Assembly: GCA_009920765.1 (NCBI GenBank)
Contig: RFZJ01000034.1
Location: forward strand, 1 to 40,919
DNA from: Planctomycetota bacterium
GTDB lineage: Bacteria; Planctomycetota; Planctomycetia; Gemmatales; Gemmataceae
Length of the DNA: 40,919 nt
Reading direction: 5' to 3'
Numbering within the stretch: position 1 is the stretch's first letter; each line of letters opens with the position of its first letter. The position numbers and the translations under genes were made by a program. Shown here one piece after another: positions 27,401-34,348 of the stretch. The notes beneath the pieces were generated by a model that saw only the letters and a list, made by a program, of their open reading frames with translations, ran no database searches and was not told where the DNA came from.

Positions 27401-27569
27401 TGGAGGTAATCTAGCCTCTTATTTTAAAAAGACTTCCGATGGTGTATGGGAACTGATCCTCACCAAGCCAATAGTTTCGTTGCCCAAAGGGAAATTACTT
27501 GTTGAAATCAAGGATCACCAGGGTAACACCACCAGCATAGAGCGAGTATTTTCTGTAGGTGGCAACTGA
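24450..27569 (+). CDS. Exported beta-propeller di-heme protein resembling hydrazine synthase alpha subunit
   Basis: A 1039-residue protein from the ATG at 24450 (MKALYLYVVLVIS, a clean signal peptide cleaved near AIGQ); an ATG at 24420 would add 10 residues. The first 450 or so residues look like a PD40/TolB-type propeller (SFDGQWVYFSH, GGRIVFTSNRN, DGRIVFSSLES). Two c-type heme motifs follow: CGGCH (677-681) and CISCH (755-759). A short Ig-like end closes the protein. A propeller followed by c-type hemes is the plan of the hydrazine synthase alpha subunit, whose domains occur in many non-anammox planctomycetes. Here it sits among carbohydrate genes, so an oxidoreductase or electron-carrier role is more likely than hydrazine synthesis. 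No beta/gamma subunit genes are nearby. Confidence 0.8.
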   Translation: MKALYLYVVLVISFICLNGIPAIGQQKKEELFLAPINLQVPHIGTDKSVKYDFDIVYVRTPRKGDKAASLWAEIAHPSIMDSKGDLMLLHPDGKEELLVEGGEDGSVTDPYVSFDGQWVYFSHIQGLKGTSQHGQSPFKGADIFKIHVPSRKIVQLTHQEWTPNTGAANWASDIRKPEKDKTSLNYGVLNLGPCPLPGGRIVFTSNRNAFKPPKHPSPCLQLFVMDEDGKNVEMIGHLNIGMALHPAILKDGRIVFSSLESQGLRNSILWGLWQIHPDGTNWGPLLSAFDTGGAPNAFHFQSQLSDGHIIAEEYYNQNNSGFGSYLKLPPQHPEEYSAFGPAYLQDPRNPAMRFGRHNNGKGKYYRLPFSPFGIESFTPFALNGEGPADPSILGDKLSPTVGKFTHPSGSPDNHLLTCYSPGPVNHQYAHFPMPDGGIYLIKNGQPVAEPSQMLLIKNDPNFNEQWPRALVSYKRTYGIDEPKNLTPLANDGKLSASLPAGTPFGLIGTSSFYKRESYPGGAVAAGSVTATYAGKKTDGYEGLDPFNTSENGASLNWFNQGSDAGKYSNDDIHALRILVMEPTTDRGQGFKQGRRFYSHAQERLRILGELPLRHFLDQGDISGKQAIDPDGNPDTSFLAKIPANTAFTFQTIDKHGMVLNMAQNWHQVRPGEIRNNCGGCHSHSQKPTLFEKTASANEDYQIFDLTKKTPLLTSKAKDESSKVWDAKNETGLRYEDGIKNVEYFRHIKPLLDRSCISCHTKKVDDPPARLILDDDMFMNVPNGPSLPGTYFRLAHDSHAKFGYKPVIHNGEWRQTNASRYVRKFQSRRSLLTWKIMGQRTDGWTNDDFPTETSPGDASTLMWRGQPVANTPANRNLADLDYNGMMCPPPGSKGPPLSYEDKLTFIRWIDLGCPIDLDFDPSNPENRGYGWMLDDNRPTLALTYPKPNGNPTLTRILVGMHDYYSGLNLSTFKVVADFAINEVPAGGNLASYFKKTSDGVWELILTKPIVSLPKGKLLVEIKDHQGNTTSIERVFSVGGN

Positions 27570-27625
27570 ATTGATGGGGGCGAGATGTTTTCTTGGTTAC
27601 AGTCGATGGGGCGGTTTTCAGGGGT

Positions 27626-27652
27626 GTTTGATTCTTAAACAAGGAGCATTGT
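27626..27652 (+). repeat. 27-base repeat, copy 2 (leader of the esterase gene)
   Basis: Second copy, differing by one base from 24372-24398. It supplies AAGGAG 5 bases before the GTG start at 27651. The bases just before it read as codons ending GV-stop, like the end of the Gfo/Idh/MocA protein (KGV), though this region is non-coding here. See the related finding on insertion. Confidence 0.85.
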
Positions 27653-28454
27653 GAAAAACTATTTTCTTACCATCGTTGTTGGGCTTTTAGCTGCTTCGTT
27701 TTCCCATGCAGAAGAACCACTTAAAGTTCCTGCAAAGGAAAAGTTTCATTTGTTTTTATTGGTAGGCCAATCGAACATGGCGGGCAGGGGATTGGTTGAT
27801 ACGCAGGATAAAACGCCAGATCCCAGGGTGCTGATGTTGAACAAGGCAGGGGAATGGGTGAGCGCAGTAGATCCACTGCACTTTGATAAAACCTCTGCGG
27901 GAACTGGGCTGGGGAAAACCTTTGCTTTAAAAATTGCAGAGGCAAACCCCGGTATTACCATCGGCTTGATACCGTGTGCGGTGGGAGGTTCGCCCATTGA
28001 TAGTTGGAAAGCAGGCGAGTTTTATGCGCCAACCAAAAGCCATCCGTGGGATGATACAAGCAAACGATCGAAAATCGCCTTGAAATCAGGGGTGTTGAAA
28101 GGCATTCTCTGGCATCAGGGGGAATCCGATTCCAAAGAACCTCTTGCAAGCGCGTATGAGGAAAAGTTGCACGATCTGGTTAAGAGATTGCGTAAAGAAT
28201 TAGAGGCTCCTGAGGTTCCATTTGTTGTGGGCCAGATGGGGCGGTTTGCGGATGTACCCTGGGATGCAGCACATAAAAAGGTTGATCAGGCGCACCAGGA
28301 TATTGTTAAAAAAATACCTTTCACTGCTTATGTGAGTGCTGATGGCCTCAAGCACAAAGGTGATAAGGTTCACTTTGATGCAGCGTCTTATCGTGAGTTT
28401 GGCAAGCGTTATGCATCAGCTTATTTAAAACTAATTGAAATCAAAAAACCTTAA
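27651..28454 (+). CDS. Exported SGNH carbohydrate esterase (SASA / DUF303 family)
   Basis: A 267-residue esterase with a signal peptide (cleaved near SHAEE, 20). Family blocks are complete: GQSNMAGRG with nucleophile Ser41, VGGSPIDSW (111-119), WHQGESD (154-160) and the catalytic Asp/His block ending DKVHFD with His241. The family removes acetyl groups from xylan, sialic acid and other sugars. The start is GTG at 27651, set by AAGGAG 5 bases upstream. It lies 81 bases after the di-heme gene and 31 bases before the DUF1080 gene start, inside a cluster for processing a decorated glycan. Confidence 0.93.
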   Translation: MKNYFLTIVVGLLAASFSHAEEPLKVPAKEKFHLFLLVGQSNMAGRGLVDTQDKTPDPRVLMLNKAGEWVSAVDPLHFDKTSAGTGLGKTFALKIAEANPGITIGLIPCAVGGSPIDSWKAGEFYAPTKSHPWDDTSKRSKIALKSGVLKGILWHQGESDSKEPLASAYEEKLHDLVKRLRKELEAPEVPFVVGQMGRFADVPWDAAHKKVDQAHQDIVKKIPFTAYVSADGLKHKGDKVHFDAASYREFGKRYASAYLKLIEIKKP

Positions 28455-28485
28455 GGCACGAGTATTCAATAGGAGTATGTTTATC

Positions 28486-29217
28486 ATGAAAAAGAAATTG
28501 TCTTCGTTGGTCGTGTTGTTGATATTGCCCCTGGGGATGCTATTGGCTGCTGAACCGGTAGCACCAAAAGGTTTCCGTTCCATTTTCAATGGCAAGGATC
28601 TTACCGGTTGGTATGGCTGGAACCCTCATTCCTCTGCAAAGCTTAAGGATGAGAAGCTTGCTGCCAACCTTAAGAAACAGCGTGAAGATTTTTCCAAGAC
28701 TTGGAAAGTGGAGGGAGGCGAACTGGTAAATGGTGGCGATGGACCGTATGCGACTTCCGCTGAGGAATTTGGCGATATCGAATTGCTGATCGAATATAAA
28801 ACAGTGCCCAAAGCAGATAGTGGCATTTATCTGCGTGGAACTCCCCAAGTGCAAATTTGGGATATCAATCAGCCCAGCTTGGAAAAAGCTCCGGATCGTA
28901 ATCCCAATCGTGGGTCGGGAGGCCTTTTTAATAATACTCCAAAATCCAAGGGCCGCGATCCCCTTGTGGTTGCAGACAAGCCTTTTGGTGAATGGAACTC
29001 TTTTCGCATCAAGCAGGTGGGTGCACAAACCTGGGTTTGGCTCAACGATAAACTAGTGGTTGATAACGCAGTCATGGAAAACTTCTGGGATAGGAAAATG
29101 CCCCTCCCTGCCAAGGGACCCATCATGCTGCAGACGCATGGCGGAGAGATTCGCTGGCGCAATATTTTCGTGCGCGATATCAATGCAGAAGAAGCTAAAA
29201 AACTTTTGGGAAAGTAA
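28486..29217 (+). CDS. Exported DUF1080 protein (3-keto-glycoside hydrolase/lyase family)
   Basis: A 243-residue protein. Start 28486 gives MKKKLSSLVVLL, a proper signal peptide, with AGGAG 10 bases upstream; ATG 28477 is too close to it and an ATG at 28435 lies inside the preceding gene. The mature part is a single concanavalin-like jelly roll with the family landmarks: FRSIFNGKDLTGWYGW, DIELLIEYKTVPKADSGIYLRG, VQIWD, GGLFNN, EWNSFRI and IMLQTHGGEIRWRNIFVRDI. Characterised members of Pfam PF06439 cleave 3-keto-glycosides, which fits the Gfo/Idh/MocA enzymes encoded nearby. Substrate is unknown. Confidence 0.92.
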   Translation: MKKKLSSLVVLLILPLGMLLAAEPVAPKGFRSIFNGKDLTGWYGWNPHSSAKLKDEKLAANLKKQREDFSKTWKVEGGELVNGGDGPYATSAEEFGDIELLIEYKTVPKADSGIYLRGTPQVQIWDINQPSLEKAPDRNPNRGSGGLFNNTPKSKGRDPLVVADKPFGEWNSFRIKQVGAQTWVWLNDKLVVDNAVMENFWDRKMPLPAKGPIMLQTHGGEIRWRNIFVRDINAEEAKKLLGK

Positions 29218-29249
29218 GTGACTCTAATGGTTATAATAAAGGTCATCCA

Positions 29250-30608
29250 ATGAAATTACTTTATGTAACATCCTTTTTGTTGTTGATTACCTGCACAGTT
29301 GGCGCGCAACCACCCTCTGCTTATAAGGCTGGAGTTGCCAGCGTTGTCATCACTCCTGAAAAACCCATGTGGATGGCTGGTTATGCTGCTAGAAACAAAC
29401 CTTCCGAAGGTAAGGCGACCGAACTTTTCGCCAAGGCTTTGGCCCTGGAGGACGAAAAAGGAGGAAGGTTGGTTTTTGTAACCATGGATCTTATAGGCAT
29501 CCCGAGGACCTTGAGAAAATCATTGGAATCAAGGGCCCGTGCTGAGTGGAAACTTAATCCTGAATCGTTGGTGCTTAATGCCTCGCATACCCATTGCGGC
29601 CCCGAGTTTCGTTTCGCAAAGACTAATGCCGATGATGGTGATTTTGGCCGGGCTGCCCAGGGTGAAATCTTTGGCAGATCCCTCGAGGAAAAAATAGTAA
29701 AGATCATTGGCAATGCCATTGATAATCTCAAACCATGTAAACTTTCGCATAGTTTTGCGCGGTGTGGCTTCGCCATGAATCGCAGGTTGCCTTCCAATGG
29801 TGATTTTCGCAATAGCCCTTATCCTGAAGGTCCTGTTGACCATGAAGTGCCTGCTTTGCGCATAAATGATATGGATGGCAAGTTGAAAGCAGTGTTATTT
29901 GGGTATGCCTGCCATAATACCACATTGGGTTTTTATCAGTTTTGTGGCGACTACGCAGGATTCGCACAACAGTATTTGGAAGAAGATCATCCTGGTGCAA
30001 TCGCCTTGTTTATGACCGGATGCGGTGGCGATCAAAATCCTTATCCTCGGGGCACGTTGGAGTTGGCCCAAAAGCATGGACGTTCTCTTGCCACTGCCGT
30101 TGAAGCTGCACTTGCGACAACAATGAAACCATTGAATGGCAGGCTGAAAGGCGAGCTGGCAGAAATAGATTTGCAATATGCTCCAGCCCCCACGAAAGAT
30201 GAATTTTCCAGGCGTTTACAATCCAAGGATAGTTATGAGGTCGCCCACGCCAAACGAATGTTGACACGATTGGAAAAGGGTGAAAAGCTTCCAACAATTT
30301 ACCCTTATCCCGTACAGGTTATCGGGTTGGGCGATGGTTTGACCATGGTTGCGCTGGGAGGCGAAGTAGTGGTTGATTACTCGTTACGATTGAAAAAAGA
30401 AATCAAGGGCGGGGCTGTTTGGGTCTCAGGTTATTCAAACGATGTGATGGGTTATATTCCAAGCACCCGGGTTTTGAAAGAAGGCGGCTATGAAGGTGGT
30501 GGTGCGATGCGCTTTAGTTCTACACATCCTGGCCCTTGGGCTGATACCACTGAAGAAAAAATCATCGAAAAGGTACACAGCTTGTTGAAACTATTGCAAA
30601 GTAACTAA
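29250..30608 (+). CDS. Exported neutral/alkaline ceramidase-fold protein without the catalytic serine motif
   Basis: A 452-residue protein with a signal peptide (cleaved near VGAQ, 20) and the N-terminal domain of neutral ceramidases. Likely zinc ligands are kept: SHTHCGP (H113/H115), ACHNTTL (H222), GGEVVVDYS (E372) and a following Tyr (395 or 402). Where ceramidases have NxGDxSPN with the nucleophilic Ser, this protein reads CGGDQNP (258-264), putting Asn in the Ser position. It is therefore probably a zinc-dependent hydrolase of another substrate. It is shorter than true ceramidases (about 650 residues or more) and lacks their C-terminal domain. Last gene of the plus-strand cluster, 32 bases after DUF1080. 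Confidence 0.88.
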   Translation: MKLLYVTSFLLLITCTVGAQPPSAYKAGVASVVITPEKPMWMAGYAARNKPSEGKATELFAKALALEDEKGGRLVFVTMDLIGIPRTLRKSLESRARAEWKLNPESLVLNASHTHCGPEFRFAKTNADDGDFGRAAQGEIFGRSLEEKIVKIIGNAIDNLKPCKLSHSFARCGFAMNRRLPSNGDFRNSPYPEGPVDHEVPALRINDMDGKLKAVLFGYACHNTTLGFYQFCGDYAGFAQQYLEEDHPGAIALFMTGCGGDQNPYPRGTLELAQKHGRSLATAVEAALATTMKPLNGRLKGELAEIDLQYAPAPTKDEFSRRLQSKDSYEVAHAKRMLTRLEKGEKLPTIYPYPVQVIGLGDGLTMVALGGEVVVDYSLRLKKEIKGGAVWVSGYSNDVMGYIPSTRVLKEGGYEGGGAMRFSSTHPGPWADTTEEKIIEKVHSLLKLLQSN

Positions 30609-30628
30609 TGCCATTTCCGAAGATTCTG

Positions 30629-31504
30629 TTATTTGATGAAGGAGGCCCTTTCGATCTGAGTGTCTATTTTACCGTCAGCGTTTTCTAGTTTATTCGGATA
30701 GGCAACTTGGGTGATTTCTTTCTCTCTTTGTGCGATTTCCCACTCTGCTATGGTATAGCCCGCCAAAACCCCACCAACACTGATAGCAGGCCTTAGATAG
30801 AAAGGTCCAAAAAACATCCCCACAATGGATGAACCATTAAGCATGGAGGGGTACATTTTTCTATAAGTTGCTTTTTCCAACTCCCAGTCTTGTTTTGATT
30901 TTGCATAAGCGAGCATCTCATTGGTTTTTTGTTTCTGTGCCCAAATGGCTACAAAAGGCATCTTGGAACCGAAAGCATACAAACCGGGATAATTTTGCCT
31001 TTGTATGATTTTTGCTTGAGACAATTCAGCCATTATTTCGAGCGGGTTATTCGAATTTATATGCAGGGTGTTCATGTATGGATCATAATAACTCTTTCCC
31101 CAAAAACTTGGTTTGAGCAACAAATAGCTAAGCCAGTTCGCAGAACCTAAAGAATACTTGAGAAGTGGGTTAATCGCTTGGTTTTCTTGAAGCCTTATCC
31201 AATCCGCCTTAGGGGTCTCCGTTTGAAACTCAATCTCCAACGATGCAAAACCATTATCTTCGAGATAATCGTTTACAATCTTGATGGTAGTTGTAGATAA
31301 GGGTTCTTTGGCTTTGTTCCAAGGAAAATAACTCTTGATGCGTTGAACCATCGGTTTCTTTGCAGGGATTTCTCCTGAATTTAAAATATCTGAACTCAAC
31401 AATCTGGGGGCGGGGGAATCTGCTTCATTGCGTGCTATATCCTTGGTGCTCATTGAAGAGCAACCAAGAAAAATCATCGTTATTAATGCCATGGTCGACC
31501 GCAT
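30629..31504 (-). CDS. Lipoprotein of unknown function with metallopeptidase-like remnants
   Basis: A 291-residue protein with a lipobox IFLGC (Cys15) and AAGGA 8 bases before the ATG. Residues 140-215 have the rhythm of a zinc-metallopeptidase-like region (NPLEIMAELSQAK, then YPGLYAFGSKMPFVAIW), but the place of an HExxH motif reads A159-E-L-S-Q163, so no zinc site is possible. A glycine-rich hydrophobic segment (SSIVGMFFGPFYLRPAISVGGVLAGY, 225-250, here split as SSIVGMFFGPF and AISVGGVLAGY) could sit in a membrane. The comparison comes from my memory of planctomycete sequences and is weak. Convergent with the ceramidase-fold gene. Confidence 0.75.
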   Translation of the reverse strand: MRSTMALITMIFLGCSSMSTKDIARNEADSPAPRLLSSDILNSGEIPAKKPMVQRIKSYFPWNKAKEPLSTTTIKIVNDYLEDNGFASLEIEFQTETPKADWIRLQENQAINPLLKYSLGSANWLSYLLLKPSFWGKSYYDPYMNTLHINSNNPLEIMAELSQAKIIQRQNYPGLYAFGSKMPFVAIWAQKQKTNEMLAYAKSKQDWELEKATYRKMYPSMLNGSSIVGMFFGPFYLRPAISVGGVLAGYTIAEWEIAQREKEITQVAYPNKLENADGKIDTQIERASFIK

Positions 31505-31689
31505 TTCAAAATCCTTGAATTATACACTCTCATAGCCATTGCTTTTTAAAAAACAAGAGGGTTTATCTTGGAAGTTTAGGTTGTCTGGCGGAAGCAGGGA
31601 GGTGTGTTTTTATTTGAATACACATTTTGTAATGCGGGTTGTTATATAGCTTATTAAGCTCTAATTAAACACATTATTTTTGAAACTAT

Positions 31690-31718
31690 TTGACATTCAC
31701 CCCTTTTTTAAAGATACT
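31690..31718 (+). promoter_or_regulatory. Sigma-70-type promoter for the second DUF1559 gene
   Basis: A perfect -35 TTGACA (31690-31695) is followed after exactly 17 bases by GATACT (31713-31718), four of six -10 matches. Transcription would start near 31725, about 30 bases before the ATG at 31757. It is the clearest promoter in the window and would drive the DUF1559-lipoprotein pair. Confidence 0.6.
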
Positions 31719-31756
31719 TTAGTGATCTTATGTTGTTTTAAATTGAGTATTTTCCC

Positions 31757-32698
31757 ATGAAAACTTTTTTAAATCGAAAAGCTTTTACTCTCATAGAACT
31801 TTTGGTGGTAATTGCAATCATTGCAATTCTTATTGGTTTGCTCCTGCCTGCGGTGCAAAAAGTTCGTGAATCTGCTGCGCGTATGAGTTGCACTAACAAG
31901 CAAAAACAAATAGCCCTGGCGCTTCATAATTATCATGGAACGCATGGTGTATTTCCCATGGGCCAACCGCAAGGGTATGCTACTAGTGCTGGTGGTGGGG
32001 TGCTGAAAGATAATGATCGTTCTAATTGGGCGGGAACTATTTTGCCCTACCTTGAACAGACTGCGATTGGTTCGCAACTTGATTCGTTGTTAGCCGCAGG
32101 CGGGAATACTTACACTGCTTCATTTTCAACCAATATACTTCCCGTATTTTTGTGCCCTTCGGATCCTGCCAATCCAAAAATTGCAGCTACAGCAGGCAAT
32201 CCACAAGGTTTTCATATCAGTTTTATCACCTGCAATGGTAGTGGCTATGCTACGACCTCAGCGGATCCCCGTGGTCTTAATTTAGATGGGATTTTTTATG
32301 GGCAATCGAAAGTTCGCTTAACTGATATTTCAGATGGCACTTCCAATACTGTAATGGTGAGTGAACTTATACAGGGGAATGATTCGAATCCGACAGGTCA
32401 TGATGTAAGGGGCCGTATGTGGAACACGGTTCATGCAGGAACAACCTTTTCCACCATATATCCACCAAACTCAACGGTTGGGGATAATACGCAAGGTTAT
32501 TGTGGTGCAGTTCCAAAAGCTCCCTGTGGTGCCCAAAGTTCCCTTAACGCTTTTTCCCTAGCTCGCAGTTATCATACAGGCGGAGTAAACATGGCTCGTG
32601 CCGATGCCAGCGTGCGATTTGTTACGAATTCCATAAGCCCAGCTACCTGGCTGGCAATGGGTTCGCGCAATGGTGGCGAAGTCATCAATGAACCCTAA
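31757..32698 (+). CDS. DUF1559 prepilin-like protein (second intact copy)
   Basis: A 313-residue protein with a prepilin N-terminus ([19 protein letters not shown], cleavage before Phe) and a DUF1559 body: CTNKQKQIALALHNYHGTHGVFP, FLCPSDP, DISDGTSNTVMVSEL and a C-terminal RSYHTGGVNMARADASVRFV block. The gene has its own promoter and is followed 15 bases later by a lipoprotein gene, the same arrangement as at 7244-5870. Compared with that copy the mid-region differs strongly, as is usual for this expanding family, where the N-terminal 50 residues stay nearly identical. Confidence 0.94.
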   Translation: MKTFLNRKAFTLIELLVVIAIIAILIGLLLPAVQKVRESAARMSCTNKQKQIALALHNYHGTHGVFPMGQPQGYATSAGGGVLKDNDRSNWAGTILPYLEQTAIGSQLDSLLAAGGNTYTASFSTNILPVFLCPSDPANPKIAATAGNPQGFHISFITCNGSGYATTSADPRGLNLDGIFYGQSKVRLTDISDGTSNTVMVSELIQGNDSNPTGHDVRGRMWNTVHAGTTFSTIYPPNSTVGDNTQGYCGAVPKAPCGAQSSLNAFSLARSYHTGGVNMARADASVRFVTNSISPATWLAMGSRNGGEVINEP

Positions 32699-32713
32699 TC
32701 CAGGAGCTATTTA

Positions 32714-33109
32714 ATGAAACTTTTAGGTATTGGTTGTCCCTTGTTGATTTTGATTTCTCTCGGATGCAATAGTGCAGAGGTTCCAGCAGAAGTTTCCGGC
32801 ACAGTTCTATTGGGCTCCGAGCCTCTTGCAGAAGGGAACATTATTTTTGAATCTCTGGACAATAGCAAAGCTCCTGGTGCGGGTGCGATAAAAGATGGCA
32901 GATATACCATCCAAGTTTTACCCGGTGCCAAGAAAGTTAAAATTCAAGCTTCCAAGCCTGGTACCAAAATTGACCCCGTGATGAAATCAGCTATGCCTGA
33001 AAGCATCTTGGGCCCGGAGTTTAACGATAAAACAACCCTTAAAGCTGAGATCAAACCAGGGAAGAATGAAAAGATTGATTTCCAAGTAAAACTTATTGGT
33101 AAGCAGTAG
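32714..33109 (+). CDS. Small lipoprotein with a carboxypeptidase-regulatory-like domain (second copy)
   Basis: A 131-residue lipoprotein, the same length as the one at 5870-6265, with lipobox ISLGC (Cys18). A beta-sandwich pattern follows: VSGTVLLGSEPLAEGNIIFES, DGRYTIQVLPGAKKVKIQAS and a final KPGKNEKIDFQVKL. The sequence is only loosely similar to the first copy but the plan is identical (VSG/ISGKV start, DGxYTI, LPG, final NEFNF/EKIDF). AGGAG lies 7 bases before the ATG. Its position right behind a DUF1559 gene suggests the two products work together at the cell surface. Confidence 0.87.
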   Translation: MKLLGIGCPLLILISLGCNSAEVPAEVSGTVLLGSEPLAEGNIIFESLDNSKAPGAGAIKDGRYTIQVLPGAKKVKIQASKPGTKIDPVMKSAMPESILGPEFNDKTTLKAEIKPGKNEKIDFQVKLIGKQ

Positions 33110-33223
33110 GCTAATCATAACAAGCAATCTTTTATGGAGTCGCAGGGCTTTTTACTGGACTTCTCCATCCCCACCCTTTACAAACAAAGTGTATAAATCA
33201 CTTTCACTTTTTCGGAGATTTCC

Positions 33224-34339
33224 ATGAATTCCTACCTTATGAAAACCCTGGCACTCGGGTTATTCCTGCTTGCCTGTACTTTTTCCCAAGCTGCAAGCTT
33301 TGAACAAGGCAAGCCAAAGATTCAATCCATCGATGTGATTTCCTTCCAGCCCGAGGGCGTTTTGCTCATAGGAGACGGTAAAGCCGGGCAGGTTGTCTTG
33401 ATCGATACGAAGGATCGCGAGCCACAAAAATGGACTGCATCCGTTGGTGATCTCAAGGGGAAAATCGCAGAACGCCTGGGTGTTGCAGCGAAAGAGATCG
33501 AAGTAATCCATTTCGCAGTCAATCCTGTTTCGGGGAAGGCGTACCTTGCTATTCGAAAACAGGACACCAAGACTCAGCACCTGATCACCGTTGATGGTCA
33601 GGGAAAAATTTCCGAATTCTCACTCGATAATGTTGCTTTTAAAAGTGTTGCATTGCCCAAGGGTACCGGTGGTGCTATTTCCAAAATTACCGACTTGGCC
33701 TGGATGAGCGATCGCCTTTTGGTGAGCGGCGTTGCTGCAGATGAATTCGCATGCAAGCTTTATAGTGTTCAACAACCGTTAGAAAAGCAATCTGAAGTGA
33801 TCCTTACGAGTGCAGAAACTTTTCATGTGGCGCATGGCAAATGGGAAACCAAGGCCCCTATGACCGTTCTCATGCCTTTTGAAGAAAATGGCAAGAAGTA
33901 TCTTGTTGGCGCTTTCTCATGCACCCCGCTTGTGAAATACCCACTCGATGCATTCACCGAAAATGCCAAGGTCAAAGGTCAAAGTATTGTCGAACTTGGA
34001 TCGGGCAACAAACCCATTCATATGTTTACTTATCAAAAGGATGGCAAAAGTTATGTGCTGGTCAACACCTTCCGCTTTCATCATCAAAGAAAGCCTTTTG
34101 GCCCAAGCCCTTATTGGACAGCCAGGATTGAAACAGGTGTGATCAGTGAAAACACCAACATTAATGAAAAAGCCCTCAAGAGACTTGATAGCAAGGGCGA
34201 ACCCGGTACCGAAAAAGTCAAGCTGATCCCTGAATTCCATGGTGTTTCACATATGGATAAACTTGACCCTGCCCATGCGCTTGTTATTTCCGAAGATGAC
34301 AAAGGGGCTTTAACTCTTAAGGCCTTAACCCTTCCCTAG
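33224..34339 (+). CDS. Exported protein of unknown function, propeller-like
   Basis: A 371-residue protein with a signal peptide (FLLACTFSQAAS, cleaved near 24). GGAG lies 6 bases before the ATG. The mature part is beta-rich, with repeated short units such as GVLLIGDGKAGQVVLIDTKD, KAYLAIRKQD, ITDLAWMSDRLLVSGV and YLVGAFSCTPLVKYPL, suggesting a seven-bladed propeller or similar. I recognise no catalytic or heme motif. Its stop codon overlaps the ribosome binding site of the next gene, so the two are probably one transcription and translation unit. Confidence 0.8.
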   Translation: MNSYLMKTLALGLFLLACTFSQAASFEQGKPKIQSIDVISFQPEGVLLIGDGKAGQVVLIDTKDREPQKWTASVGDLKGKIAERLGVAAKEIEVIHFAVNPVSGKAYLAIRKQDTKTQHLITVDGQGKISEFSLDNVAFKSVALPKGTGGAISKITDLAWMSDRLLVSGVAADEFACKLYSVQQPLEKQSEVILTSAETFHVAHGKWETKAPMTVLMPFEENGKKYLVGAFSCTPLVKYPLDAFTENAKVKGQSIVELGSGNKPIHMFTYQKDGKSYVLVNTFRFHHQRKPFGPSPYWTARIETGVISENTNINEKALKRLDSKGEPGTEKVKLIPEFHGVSHMDKLDPAHALVISEDDKGALTLKALTLP

Positions 34340-34348
34340 GATAGATTT

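Noticed and set aside
24450..27569. Evidence for anammox metabolism
   Set aside because: Only an alpha-like protein is present, without beta/gamma subunits or hydrazine dehydrogenase, and it sits among carbohydrate genes.
33134..33168. ATGGAG/CTCCAT hairpin after the second lipoprotein gene
   Set aside because: Six-base stem, long loop and no T-run; too weak to call a terminator.
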